64,000 nt of DNA from an uncultured Verrucomicrobiota bacterium (GCA_903898675.1 CAIUGM010000036.1:62001-126000); one strand, 5' to 3'; positions 29,362 to 38,140 are shown, counted from the first letter of the stretch. The notes: a model not told the origin generated them from the letters alone. Program-made: numbers and translations.

Positions 29362-31095
29362 TTAAAGCAGGGACGTGCCCTTCGGCACCTTGACGATCGT
29401 GGTGCCGGCAATCTTGTCGTGCCACGATTGCCGCTGGTCATCGAAGGCCACCCAGATGAAGCCGAGCCCGGCCACCGCGAGGGAGAGAAACGCGCCCAGG
29501 GCGCGCACCAAGGCGACACTCCAGTCCATGGGACGGTCGTCGACCCGCACCACCTTCAGGCCGCAGATGATCCCGCCAATGGTCGTGCCCTTGGTGGCCC
29601 ACATGATAACGCAATAGACAGAATACCAAAAGGGGAAGACCCCGCCAAAATGAGACCAAACACTGTGCAATGCGCCGAACATCATGCCGACAAGCACCAT
29701 GTCCAGCAGACCGGCCAGAAGCCTGATCCAGAAACCGGCACGCGGCAGGGTAACCGCGGAAATAATCGGCGGCAGTGAGGGTATCACTGGCGTAACCGGA
29801 CCATCGGCCACCACCGGCGGCGGCACGGAAGATCCAAGCGCAACGGAAGCCGCAGCTGCCGCCGCCCGGTTGCTCTTGGAGGTAAGGATGAGGGTGTAGA
29901 GGACGACCCCAAGACCCAGCACGCCGAGCAGCTTGTACACCACAAAACCCAGGACCGGCACGGTATAGAGCAGGAGCACAATCGCTCCGCCTAACAGCAC
30001 CCCAAGCACCGGCTGGGTGGGCGAACTGTTGCGGAAAGGCCGGATGATGCAACGGCCGAGCCAGGCCAGCATCACTGCTTTGCCAAATAATCCAGCCAGG
30101 AACAAACCGAGGGTGAAAGCCGGGATCAGCACAAACCCGATGCCGATAAACAGCGTAAAGATGAGCAGCAGGTAAGCCACCGGCGTGAGCAGCAGGGCCA
30201 GCAGGGCCGATAAGATGGATTTGCCGGGCCGCTCCTCGAGCGTCTCCACACATTTCGTCACGGTGCCGGGCGCGATCAGGGCCAGCAGGACGTAAAGGCC
30301 AAGGTAGGCCAGGGCGATACACCAAGCCCAGGTCAGGTGCGGCCCGAAGGCCAGCGGGCGTCCATACAAGAGGCACTGTTCAAACCAGGCATGCAGTCCG
30401 TCGAAGTTGAGGTAATGGCCGCCGATTGCGACATTCTGCACATCGCCGTTCAAGACGGACTTGGGGTCGCGTTTCACTTCCCCACCCACACAGACGATCT
30501 GTCCATCGACCACGGCGTCGGGCCCGAGCTCGATATTGCCCATGACTGCAACCACCTCGCCCTGAACGTGGCCATTGATATAGACGTTCCCCAAGACGGC
30601 GACGGCGGCATCACCCACGCTGCCGCCGGTCACCCGGGTGCTGCCGAGCACCGAAACGACCGCACCGGTCACGTCACCCGCCGAGGTCGAGGAACCAAGG
30701 ACGGAAACCACCGCGTCCGCCTTTTCACCGGCGGCCAGCGTGCTGTCCTGACCAAAACCCACCCGCTGATTGTCGCTGCCACCGTGGCGGTGCTGATGGT
30801 GATGGCTCGTTTTTTCGGGCTGCACGGCCGGAGCCGGCTCGTCCTGACCGGCTGGTTCGTCTTTTTCCTCGTCCTTTGCCTCGATCGCCGGCTGGTCCGC
30901 CGCGGGCTTGATTGCAGCCGGGTTCGCTTCAGGTGGCACGGCTTTCGCCGGTTCGGCCTCGGCCGCCGGGGTCGCTGCGACGGGGGTTTTATTTTCTGCC
31001 GGGGGAGCAGCGTCCTCAGCGCGCAGCGCCGGCTGGACAGCCAGGGTCAGGGTCAGCCAGAGGGAGCAGAGGATCGCGGTCGGTTTAAATTTCAT
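29362..31095 (-). CDS. Membrane protein with bactofilin-like beta repeats and C-terminal RDD domain
   Basis: A 577-aa protein with several parts. A signal peptide ([12 protein letters not shown]) is followed by a low-complexity Ala/Pro/Glu linker (about 30-95) and a His-rich patch ([10 protein letters not shown]). Then comes a repeated beta region (about 115-215) with [46 protein letters not shown] and [17 protein letters not shown], which looks like a bactofilin-style beta-helix. Several membrane helices follow (about 245-390). The C-terminus is an RDD domain (about 445-570) with [15 protein letters not shown] and [18 protein letters not shown]. It is the last gene of an operon behind an ECF sigma factor and its likely anti-sigma factor. 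The function is unknown; an envelope-stress role is inference. Confidence 0.75.
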   Translation of the reverse strand: MKFKPTAILCSLWLTLTLAVQPALRAEDAAPPAENKTPVAATPAAEAEPAKAVPPEANPAAIKPAADQPAIEAKDEEKDEPAGQDEPAPAVQPEKTSHHHQHRHGGSDNQRVGFGQDSTLAAGEKADAVVSVLGSSTSAGDVTGAVVSVLGSTRVTGGSVGDAAVAVLGNVYINGHVQGEVVAVMGNIELGPDAVVDGQIVCVGGEVKRDPKSVLNGDVQNVAIGGHYLNFDGLHAWFEQCLLYGRPLAFGPHLTWAWCIALAYLGLYVLLALIAPGTVTKCVETLEERPGKSILSALLALLLTPVAYLLLIFTLFIGIGFVLIPAFTLGLFLAGLFGKAVMLAWLGRCIIRPFRNSSPTQPVLGVLLGGAIVLLLYTVPVLGFVVYKLLGVLGLGVVLYTLILTSKSNRAAAAAASVALGSSVPPPVVADGPVTPVIPSLPPIISAVTLPRAGFWIRLLAGLLDMVLVGMMFGALHSVWSHFGGVFPFWYSVYCVIMWATKGTTIGGIICGLKVVRVDDRPMDWSVALVRALGAFLSLAVAGLGFIWVAFDDQRQSWHDKIAGTTIVKVPKGTSLL

Positions 31096-31107
31096 GTCGG
31101 GAAAGGG

Positions 31108-31704
31108 TCAGTTATTGCGGTACAGCGTCCGATAAGCGGCGGCGCCGAGACCAAAGAAGGTGGCGTAGAGTGCAGCCATGAGCGCCAGGCCGCCGTAGAG
31201 CCAGAGCGACGGGATGCCGCTGATGACCTGGCTGCCGAACTCGGCAATCCAGGCCACCGTGTGATAGAGCTTGGTGAACAAACTGAATCGCTCGCCAGCC
31301 TGCGCCACTACTGCGCTCTTATCCAGGCCGTTGAAACCCAGATAAAATCCGGCGATGAGCGTTCCGGAGACGCCGGTGGCCACCGCGAGAAAGACCGCCC
31401 GGATGGCGGCGGGCCAGTAGCTCCACGACTTGTGGTACCACGGAATCATCGCCCGCTGTTCCAGGGCGGCCAAAACGCGCGACTCCAGCGTGCGGGGGGC
31501 GCGACGCAGGGGCAGCGCGCGCAGTTCGCGGCCGACGAGTTGCTCCAGGTGCTCGGGCGCCATCGCCGGCCGGGCCGGGCGCGCTTCCAAGGCCGCCTGC
31601 AGGCGGGCCTCGAACCCCGGCGGGGCCTTGCGCGGCGGCAGCGCGCGCAGCTCGCGGTGGATGAATTGCTCGAGTTCCTCTGGCGTCATTTTTTTCATGG
31701 CCAT
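31108..31704 (-). CDS. Candidate membrane anti-sigma factor with tandem N-terminal repeat
   Basis: A 198-aa protein encoded 3 bp after the sigma gene. Residues 6-46 and 48-88 are two copies of the same unit: MTPEELEQFIHRELRALP / MAPEHLEQLVGRELRALP, then a basic Pro turn, then EARLQAALEAR / ESRVLAALEQR. Two hydrophobic segments follow (about 100-125, AVFLAVATGVSGTLIAGFYLG, and 163-190, WLYGGLALMAALYATFFGLGAA). There is no HxxxCxxC zinc motif, so it is not a standard ZAS anti-sigma factor. The role is inferred from its position directly after an ECF sigma gene and its membrane topology. Confidence 0.6.
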   Translation of the reverse strand: MAMKKMTPEELEQFIHRELRALPPRKAPPGFEARLQAALEARPARPAMAPEHLEQLVGRELRALPLRRAPRTLESRVLAALEQRAMIPWYHKSWSYWPAAIRAVFLAVATGVSGTLIAGFYLGFNGLDKSAVVAQAGERFSLFTKLYHTVAWIAEFGSQVISGIPSLWLYGGLALMAALYATFFGLGAAAYRTLYRNN

Positions 31705-31707
31705 GGC

Positions 31708-32262
31708 TCAGCTTTCAAATTGTTCATGGGCGCTGCCGCTGCGCACCAGGATCTTGGCCAGCGCTTCGCGGCCACGGAGGATGTCGGTCTTGACCTTGCT
31801 GAGTGAAACGCCGGTCTTCCGGGCGATATCCTCATAAGGCAGTTCTTCGAAATGGTAGAGGACCAGCGGGACGCGCTGGTGGTCGGGCAGTTTCTCCAAG
31901 GCTCGCTCCACCCACTCGCGGCGCTCGGCCGAGTCGACGCCGGAAAAAAAGGTGTCGGGGGCGGCAAACTCGACTTCCTTCTCCACGCCCTCGTCGTTCT
32001 TGTGCACGATATCCGAAAAGAACGTCCAGCGCTTCTTGTACCGCTGGATGTGGTTGATCGAAAGATTCGTGGCGACAGTCTTGAGCCAGCCACCGGCGGT
32101 GGGACTGGTCCGCAGGTTGTCGAAGTGCTCATGGGCCTTGAGGAAGACGTCCTGGGCAATGTCCTCCGCCTGCGTCTCGTTGCCGATTAGTCGCACCGCG
32201 GTGGAATAGACCATGTCTTGGTAGTTGCGCATGAACGTGGTGAAGTCAGTCGGGGACGTCAT
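31708..32262 (-). CDS. ECF RNA polymerase sigma factor
   Basis: A 184-aa sigma-70-family factor from the ATG at 32262. Region 2 is FMRNYQDMVYSTAVRLIGNETQAEDIAQDVFLKAHEHF with the polymerase-binding DIAQDVFLKA block. WLKTVATNLSINHIQRYKKR ends region 2.4. Region 4 is LEKLPDHQRVPLVLYHFEELPYEDIARKTGVSLSKVKTDILRGREALAKIL, the DNA-binding helix-turn-helix. An insert between regions (FFSDIVHKNDEGVEKEVEF) is longer than in minimal ECF factors. It heads a three-gene operon with the repeat/TM protein and the RDD protein, a common layout for envelope-stress regulons. Confidence 0.92.
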   Translation of the reverse strand: MTSPTDFTTFMRNYQDMVYSTAVRLIGNETQAEDIAQDVFLKAHEHFDNLRTSPTAGGWLKTVATNLSINHIQRYKKRWTFFSDIVHKNDEGVEKEVEFAAPDTFFSGVDSAERREWVERALEKLPDHQRVPLVLYHFEELPYEDIARKTGVSLSKVKTDILRGREALAKILVRSGSAHEQFES

Positions 32263-32433
32263 CCCCTGGGGTGGAGCTTGCACTGGATGATCTTCATTCA
32301 CGCTAATAACACGGCGCGGGCGGCCAAGTTGCAGAATCTTCCTGCCACGCAAACCACGAGCCGCCAAGTCCATAAGCCGGCCGCCCCGGCCCCGACCGGG
32401 AAACTTTCGCCGGTCGCGGCGCGCCCGGGTCGC

Positions 32434-33768
32434 CTAGAGGAAAATCCAGCCGCTCAGGATCAGGATCGGGAGCAGAATGGGCAGGCTGTACCGGACGATA
32501 TAACCGACAAAGGTCGGGCAATGCACCCCCGCATCGTGGGCGATCGACTTGACCATGAAATTCGGGCCATTGCCGATGTAGGTCATCGCCCCGAAAAACA
32601 CCGCACCCAGGCTTACCCCGATGACGAAGAATGGCTGCTGCACCAGCAGCAGGCGCACCGTGGCGAGCGCGTCGCCATGCACCGCGGCAAAGGCCGCCGG
32701 GTTTTGGGCCTCGGCGGTGGCCTGTGCCAGCTGGAGGAAGTTCACGTAGGTCGGGGCGTTATCGAGCACTGAGGAGAGCGCCCCACTCGCAAAATAGTAA
32801 TGCAGCGGACGGGTGAAACCAAACTCCGGGCCATGCTGCTCCAGGTAGCCCAGCGCCGGCAGCATGGTCATGAAGATCCCGACGAACAGCCACGCCACCT
32901 CCTTGATCGGGCCGAAGCTGAAGGCGTTTTCCTCGTGGGCCACCTTGGGCGTCAGGAACCAGCTGGCGACGGCCGCGGCGACCATCACCGACTCCCGCAG
33001 GAAAAGCCGGTCCGGCAGGAACACCGCGCCAATGATGGCGAGGAGGAAAAGCACGTTGACCATGCCGTCGAAACGCCAGGTCTCCGCATGGCTGGCGATA
33101 TCGGCCTGCAGGCGGCGCGGCATGTGTTTGAAGCTCCGCACATCGAAGGCATAGAAAACCGCGAGAATGGCGGCGACCGTCACGAGCCACTGCACGATGA
33201 CATGCTCGATGAGCCAGAAAAACGGCACGCCCCGCAGGTAACCCAGGAACAGCGGCGGATCACCGATCGGCGTCAGGGCCCCGCCGACATTGGAAACGAG
33301 AAAGATGAAGAAAACCACGTGATAGGGGCTGATCCGGATCTTGTTCATGCGGATGAACGGCCGGATGAAGACCATCGAGGCACCGGTCGTGCCGATCACA
33401 TTCGCGGCCACGGCCCCGATGAGCAGGAAGACCACGTTGGCCCCCGGGGTCGCCTCACCCTTCACCTTGATATGGATGCCACCCGCCACCACATAGAGTG
33501 AGCCGATGAGGCAGATGAAGGAAACATACTCGCCCAGCGTATGCAGGAGCAGGACACCGCCGTCCGGGATGGCCGCGAGGTAGTAGGCCGCCACCACCAG
33601 CGCCAGACCGACCGCCACGATCGGGTAGGACTTCTCCCACCAATGCTTCACGGCCGGGGCGGCCAGGGGCATGGTCGCGATCAGCAGCAGCAGCAGCCCA
33701 AAGGGCCCGAGCAGCCAGGGTGGAATGCCGGCCGCCGGGAGAACCGCCAGCCAAAGTGAAGATATCAT
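32434..33768 (-). CDS. Sodium:proton antiporter / CitMHS_2-type membrane transporter
   Basis: A 444-aa inner-membrane transporter with about 11 hydrophobic helices. Blocks such as VVAAYYLAAIPDGG, GANVVFLLIGAVAANVIGTTGASMVFIRPF and FLVSNVGGALTPIGDPPLFLGYL match the family annotated as putative Na+/H+ antiporter or citrate-transport type (ion-transporter superfamily, DUF/CitMHS_2). The repeated NxxGxxTPIGDPP-like motif probably forms the ion site. The substrate cannot be fixed from the sequence. It is monocistronic, between the sigma operon and amt. Confidence 0.8.
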   Translation of the reverse strand: MISSLWLAVLPAAGIPPWLLGPFGLLLLLIATMPLAAPAVKHWWEKSYPIVAVGLALVVAAYYLAAIPDGGVLLLHTLGEYVSFICLIGSLYVVAGGIHIKVKGEATPGANVVFLLIGAVAANVIGTTGASMVFIRPFIRMNKIRISPYHVVFFIFLVSNVGGALTPIGDPPLFLGYLRGVPFFWLIEHVIVQWLVTVAAILAVFYAFDVRSFKHMPRRLQADIASHAETWRFDGMVNVLFLLAIIGAVFLPDRLFLRESVMVAAAVASWFLTPKVAHEENAFSFGPIKEVAWLFVGIFMTMLPALGYLEQHGPEFGFTRPLHYYFASGALSSVLDNAPTYVNFLQLAQATAEAQNPAAFAAVHGDALATVRLLLVQQPFFVIGVSLGAVFFGAMTYIGNGPNFMVKSIAHDAGVHCPTFVGYIVRYSLPILLPILILSGWIFL

Positions 33769-33903
33769 GGACGGGTCAGTTGACCCGCCCCTGACCAGAG
33801 GGAGTAATCAATGTGTGCACAGTAGAAATGGACCTGAAGAGTAAGCCCCACCAATCAGCAAGATGCATGCCGGCAGGCCCGGTCCCGGTCTTAGGACACA
33901 AAA

Positions 33904-33938
33904 AGCCCCTGGGGGGCCGGAAGGCCGCCCCAGGGGCT
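33904..33938 (-). terminator. Intrinsic terminator of amt (first copy)
   Basis: An 11-bp stem agcccctgggg / ccccaggggct lies about 23 bp past the amt stop. On the minus strand the hairpin is followed by TTTTTGTGTCC. Confidence 0.85.
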
Positions 33939-33960
33939 GCGAGAATAAGCCGGAAAGACT

Positions 33961-35442
33961 TCAGGAGATGTAGCCTTCTTCCCCGTGCTCGTTGATGTCC
34001 AGGCCCTGCGACTCGACCTCGGCGGTCGGGCGCAGACCGATGACCGCCTTCACCAAGTAGGCGATCACCACGGTGCCCACCACCGACATCACGATGGTGA
34101 TGCCCATGGCCTTGAGCTGCTCGACCCAGAGGCCGTGGTTCGCGACCAGCTTGTCGAGGCCGTTGGCCTTGGCGTAGCTGTTGGCATCGGTCAGGTTGGC
34201 GTTAACCGCGCCGGTCGCCAGAATGCCGGTCAGCAGGGCGCCGATCGTGCCACCGACGGCGTGCACGCCGAAGGTGTCAAGCGCGTCATCGTAGCCGAAG
34301 AACGACTTGAGCTTGGTGCAGGCGAGGAACGGGACCACCCCGGCGATCAAGCCGATGATGACGGCCCCCGTGGCGTCGACAAAGCCGGTGGCCGGGGTGA
34401 TCACCACCAGGCCGGCGACCGCACCCGAGCAGAAGCCGAGGACCGAGGCGTGTTTCTTGGTGAAATACTCCAGCGCGCCCCAGGTGAACGATGCGACCGC
34501 CGTGGCCAGCGTGGTCGTCATGAAGGCGTTGGCGGCAATACCGTCGGCCGCGACCGCCGAACCGGCGTTGAAGCCGTACCAGCCGACCCAGAGCATGCCG
34601 GTGCCGACCATGCAAAGCACCATGCTGTGCGGCGGCATGGGCTCCTTGCCGAACCCCACGCGCTTGCCCAGGATGATGCAGAGGATGAGCGCGGACCAGC
34701 CGGAGCTCATGTGAACCACCGTGCCGCCGGCGAAGTCGATCGCCTTGATCTTGGCGTCACCGTTCCAGACGCCGTTCATGAAGCCGTCCACGCCCCAGAT
34801 CATGTGGGCCAGTGGGAAATAGATCACAAACATCCAGATCGTGACGAAGGCCAGGATCGCCGTGAACTTCATGCGTTCCGCAATCGCGCCGACAATCAGC
34901 GCCGGGGTGATGATCGCGAACATCATCTGGTACATCGCGAAGACGTTCTGCGAGACCCAGGCGGCGTAGTCGGTGTTGGGGGCCGAATCAACGCCCTTGA
35001 GGAAGGCGAACTTCAGTCCGCCCAGGAACGGCGAGCCGCTCGAGAAAACGAGACTGTAGCCCACCGCCCACCACAGGATCGTGACCAGTCCGGCAATGCC
35101 CAGACACTGGGCCAGGACGGAAAGCACGTTCTTTTTCCGGACCAGGCCGCCGTAGAACAGCGCGAGACCGGGCAGGGTCATGAACAGCACCAAGGCGGCG
35201 CTGGTCATCATCCAGGCGTTGTGGCCGGGACCGGGACCGGCAACCTTGGAGGCGACGTCCGCCGTGCGGGCGCCGTTGTTTACATAGGCCTCAAGATCAG
35301 CGAGCCGCTGATCGACGGTGGGTTCTTTGGGTGCGGTGGCGGCCGGAGCCGGGGCTGGATCCTCGGCGCGAAGCAGGGGACCGAGGGCAAAAACCGCGAA
35401 CAAACTGGCAAACAGGAATAGAGGGCGAAATCGAAGGAACAT
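33961..35442 (-). CDS. amt: Ammonium transporter Amt, canonical copy
   Basis: A 493-aa ammonium channel. The N-terminal signal peptide (FLFASLFAVFALGPLLRA) is common in this family, followed by a short Pro-rich periplasmic stretch. Eleven helices carry the classic motifs: LPGLALFYGGLVRKKNVLS, DFAGGTVVHMSSGWSALIL (first pore histidine) and DTFGVHAVGGTIGALLTG (second pore histidine). The C-terminal tail ESQGLDINEHGEEGYIS matches the canonical cytosolic tail that contacts GlnK-type PII proteins. No glnK is nearby. It follows a 510-bp structured gap after a small membrane protein and a second amt. Confidence 0.96.
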   Translation of the reverse strand: MFLRFRPLFLFASLFAVFALGPLLRAEDPAPAPAATAPKEPTVDQRLADLEAYVNNGARTADVASKVAGPGPGHNAWMMTSAALVLFMTLPGLALFYGGLVRKKNVLSVLAQCLGIAGLVTILWWAVGYSLVFSSGSPFLGGLKFAFLKGVDSAPNTDYAAWVSQNVFAMYQMMFAIITPALIVGAIAERMKFTAILAFVTIWMFVIYFPLAHMIWGVDGFMNGVWNGDAKIKAIDFAGGTVVHMSSGWSALILCIILGKRVGFGKEPMPPHSMVLCMVGTGMLWVGWYGFNAGSAVAADGIAANAFMTTTLATAVASFTWGALEYFTKKHASVLGFCSGAVAGLVVITPATGFVDATGAVIIGLIAGVVPFLACTKLKSFFGYDDALDTFGVHAVGGTIGALLTGILATGAVNANLTDANSYAKANGLDKLVANHGLWVEQLKAMGITIVMSVVGTVVIAYLVKAVIGLRPTAEVESQGLDINEHGEEGYIS

Positions 35443-35472
35443 AGTGTGTGTGAGTTGACTGCACTGGGGGTG

Positions 35473-35490
35473 GCCTGTCCGAGAACAGGC
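35473..35490 (-). promoter_or_regulatory. Hairpin in the leader of amt (first copy)
   Basis: Stem GCCTGT/ACAGGC lies 30-48 nt upstream of the amt ATG, followed by the CA-rich leader CAACTCACACACACT. No Shine-Dalgarno is visible before the ATG. Confidence 0.45.
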
Positions 35491-35599
35491 GCTATGACTT
35501 GCACTGAAAAAAGGCGCCGAAGTAGACGAAGTTTCGAGCCTTGCAGCTGACGTTTGGATTCAGGTCACGGGGGACCGCGGATCAAAAATGCCACGGCCA

Positions 35600-35850
35600 G
35601 ACAAAGAAGATCGCTGCCGGGCTCCAACCCGGCGGTGAAAAACCCCGCGGGCAGGACCGAAAGGTCTCCTGACTCAGGAAAATGCAATGGCATCAGCTGC
35701 GGTTAAGCACGTCTGATGCCATTTGACTAAACGCAAAAGCACTCTTCCGGCACACTGAAGTGCTGGAAGAGGCTTGTCGCTGAATTTGTATCCAACTCCT
35801 AGGAGTTGGTAAGGTTCTTATCTTTCGTGTGTTGTATTTTTTCTTTCCGT
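35600..35850 (+). ncRNA. Candidate structured RNA between the two amt loci (unrecognised)
   Basis: Within the 510-bp gene-free gap 35443-35952 several consecutive hairpins occur: CGCTGCCGGG-ctccaa-CCCGGCGGTG (35612-35637), GACC-GAAA-GGTC (35655-35666), AATGGCATCAG/CTGATGCCATT (35686-35723), CTCTTCCGGCAC-actgaa-GTGCTGGAAGAG (35742-35771), and the perfect palindrome CCAACTCCTAGGAGTTGG (35792-35809) followed by a T-rich run. The plus strand is favoured because it gives G-U wobble pairs where the minus strand gives A-C mismatches, a GAAA tetraloop, and a terminator-like end. It matches no riboswitch or small RNA I know. It may instead be DNA operators for amt. Confidence 0.35.
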
Positions 35851-35952
35851 AAATCTGTGCATAGGGCCTAAAGCACCTGCATTGTTTCCGGGACCTCCTT
35901 ATGACCCGAAAGGATCACAAGGATGATCGGCAGAAGGATGCAGGCGCCCGTT

Positions 35953-36285
35953 TTATGCCCGGTTCTCGGCCATACGGAGGCGAAGTTGTTGGTAGAGGAT
36001 GACGCCATAGCCGATGACAACCCCGCTGGAGACCCACCACTGGGTTCCATCGACAAACAGCAACGGGCAGACGAACTGCACCAAGGCGAGCGCAACCAGG
36101 AGATAGGCGACCCGCGCACCCGAGCCAGGCATGAGCGACCAACCATTTTTCAGTTTGCCGGTCTGCTGAAGCCGTTGGTGGCGGCGAAGCGCTGCGCGTT
36201 GCAACGTACCAAAAGCCAGCCCAATGGCCCCGCCGGCCGAGAGGCCGACGAGGTCGCGGACGAGATCAAGGAAGTGTGTTTGCAT
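35953..36285 (-). CDS. Small membrane protein between two Amt genes
   Basis: A 110-aa protein with two or three hydrophobic segments (LVGLSAGGAIGLAFGTL, VAYLLVALALVQFVCPLLFV, WWVSSGVVIGYGVILYQQ). A basic loop RAALRRHQRLQQTGKLKNG lies between the first two. I do not recognise a family. It follows amt2 after 32 bp and is presumably co-transcribed. Its position suggests a role linked to ammonium transport, but this is inference. Confidence 0.7.
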   Translation of the reverse strand: MQTHFLDLVRDLVGLSAGGAIGLAFGTLQRAALRRHQRLQQTGKLKNGWSLMPGSGARVAYLLVALALVQFVCPLLFVDGTQWWVSSGVVIGYGVILYQQLRLRMAENRA

Positions 36286-36317
36286 GTCGATGGAGTATTT
36301 GGATTGGTGAGAGCGGC

Positions 36318-38000
36318 TTAGTGGGCGACCGGGGTTTCGGACTGCTTGTCCAACATCATGCCGTTATAGCCGGCGATGCCCATTTCGGGAATGTCCAAGC
36401 CTTCGATTTCGACCTCGAGCGAAACACGATTACCGACGAGTTTCTCGGCGACGAAGTAGAAGAGAATGGAAAGCAGGGAAACGGTGACGAAGCAGGTCGT
36501 GACGCCGATCAGCTCGGCCCAGAATTGGCCCATGCCACCGCCGTAGAACAATCCGGTGACCGTGCCGGCAACACCGTTCCAACCATCGCCATAAGTGCCG
36601 TCAGCGAACAGGCCGATCGAAAGACAGCCCCAGGCGCCATTGACGCCATGGACGGAGATAGCGCCGACCGCATCGTCAATCCGGATTCGATCGAAGAAGA
36701 AGACCGCCTCAACCACCAGGAGTCCCGCGACGATCCCGATGATGGCCGCACCGCCGGCGCTGACAAACGCGCAGGGCGCCGTGATGGCAACCAAGCCGGC
36801 CAGCATGCCATTGCACATCATGGACGGGTCGGGCTTCTTGGTCTTGAACCACCACATGTAAAGCGTGGTGGCAAGGGCCGCCGTGGACCCGGCGATCATG
36901 GTGTTGACCGCCACCGTGGCGATGCGCAGATCGGTACCGGCCAGCGTGGAGCCCGGGTTGAAACCGAACCAGCCGAACGCCAGGATGAAAGTGCCCAACA
37001 TGACCATCGGGATGTTGTGCGGCAGAATCGGGTTAACGAGCTTGCCTTCCTTGTTGTACTTCCCGTGACGCGGCCCGATGAGCCAGCAGAAGATCAGCGC
37101 GATGACGCCGCCCTGCATATGCACAACCGAGGAACCGGCGAAATCAACGTGGCCATGGCCGAGGCCGGGGAAGTTGGCCCCGAGCTGGGAGAGCCAGCCG
37201 CCGCCCCACACCCAATTGCCAAAAAGCGGGTAGATCAGCGTGCCGATGAAGCAGCCATAGATCATGAAAGCCGAGAACTTCCAACGCTCGGCGGCACCGC
37301 CAGTCGGAATCGTCGCAGTCGTGTCCATGAACACCATCTGGAACAAGAAGAGGGCGAAGGCGGCGGTATCGTAACCGGCACCCTGCAGCAGGAAGCCCTT
37401 CCAGCCAATGATACCGAAAGGTTTCCCGAAAATGGTCCAGGTGATCTCGTGGTTCAGGCCGGCGTAGCCACCCATCGTGCCGATGGCACCAAGGCCGCCG
37501 AACATGAACGCAAACCCGCAAAGATAAAAGCCGAGCATGCCCATCGGGTAGATCATGAAGTTCATCGCCATGGTATGGCTCGCGTTCTTCGCGCGGCAGA
37601 GACCGGTCTCAACCAACGCGAAGCCGGCCTGCATGAACATCACGAGGAACCCGGTGACGAGCGTCCACATGAAGTTGATCGAAACGCGATTGTGGCCGAC
37701 GTTGTCGGCCAGCTTCACCGCGAGCGGTTCCACCTTGGCCGCCGCTGCATAGTCATCCGCCGCCTTCTTGGCGTCGTCGAATGCCTTCATCTTGTCCTTG
37801 TCTTTCTTGTCCTCGTCACTGAGGTCAGCCGGGGCGCTGACCACAAAGCCGGGGACGTCCGCGATGGTACCGGTGGACAATCCGGCAGGATCTGGTTTGG
37901 GATCATCCGCCATCATCCGTGGCAGCCCGAGGCTGCACAAAAGCGCAAACCCGACCAGGGCTGCGCGTGACCATTTTAATCCTGTAGACCGGTTTCTCAT
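36318..38000 (-). CDS. Ammonium transporter Amt, divergent copy with long N-terminus
   Basis: A 560-aa Amt-family channel from the ATG at 38000. After a signal peptide (ALVGFALLCSLGLPRMMA) comes a charged 80-residue periplasmic segment (DLSDEDKKDKDKMKAFDDAKKAADDYAAA) not found in the other copy. The channel part has FALVETGLCRAKNASHT, FAGSSVVHMQGGVIALIF (first pore His), VLGLGW-type helices and ISVHGVNGAWGCLSIGLF (second pore His). The tail is EGLDIPEMGIAGYNG, unlike the canonical EHGEEGY tail, so its PII control may differ. It is the first gene of an Amt-small-protein unit. Its leader has a hairpin plus CACACACAAAACG. Confidence 0.92.
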   Translation of the reverse strand: MRNRSTGLKWSRAALVGFALLCSLGLPRMMADDPKPDPAGLSTGTIADVPGFVVSAPADLSDEDKKDKDKMKAFDDAKKAADDYAAAAKVEPLAVKLADNVGHNRVSINFMWTLVTGFLVMFMQAGFALVETGLCRAKNASHTMAMNFMIYPMGMLGFYLCGFAFMFGGLGAIGTMGGYAGLNHEITWTIFGKPFGIIGWKGFLLQGAGYDTAAFALFLFQMVFMDTTATIPTGGAAERWKFSAFMIYGCFIGTLIYPLFGNWVWGGGWLSQLGANFPGLGHGHVDFAGSSVVHMQGGVIALIFCWLIGPRHGKYNKEGKLVNPILPHNIPMVMLGTFILAFGWFGFNPGSTLAGTDLRIATVAVNTMIAGSTAALATTLYMWWFKTKKPDPSMMCNGMLAGLVAITAPCAFVSAGGAAIIGIVAGLLVVEAVFFFDRIRIDDAVGAISVHGVNGAWGCLSIGLFADGTYGDGWNGVAGTVTGLFYGGGMGQFWAELIGVTTCFVTVSLLSILFYFVAEKLVGNRVSLEVEIEGLDIPEMGIAGYNGMMLDKQSETPVAH

Positions 38001-38045
38001 ATTCGTGGTGTTCTTTTTGGAGTTAAGCCCTGTCGTTTTGTGTGT

Positions 38046-38062
38046 GGGTGGAACCGTCACCC
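38046..38062 (-). promoter_or_regulatory. Hairpin in the leader of the divergent amt
   Basis: Stem GGGTG/CACCC with a 7-nt loop lies about 46-62 nt upstream of the ATG and is followed on the minus strand by ACACACAAAACG, a CA-rich leader similar to those of the TonB receptors and the other amt. Confidence 0.45.
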
Positions 38063-38117
38063 AGTGTCGCACCCCGCATACCAAGCAAAATAGACAGAAA
38101 GTAGATTAACCGATTTG

Positions 38118-38140
38118 GAATATAGATATTTTATATATTC
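38118..38140 (-). promoter_or_regulatory. AT-rich inverted repeat upstream of the divergent amt
   Basis: GAATATA-gatatttta-TATATTC is a 7-bp inverted repeat in an otherwise GC-rich region, about 120 bp upstream of the amt start. It is a plausible UP-element or regulator site near the promoter; boxes cannot be assigned firmly. Confidence 0.4.

Noticed and set aside
35641-35700. Possible cobalamin riboswitch (minus strand reads GAGTCAGGAGACCT, like the 3' box)
   Set aside because: The other conserved parts (GGGAA...GGTG...AAATCC, CCACTG box) are not found upstream on the same strand, and the GAAA tetraloop and G-U pairs favour the plus strand.
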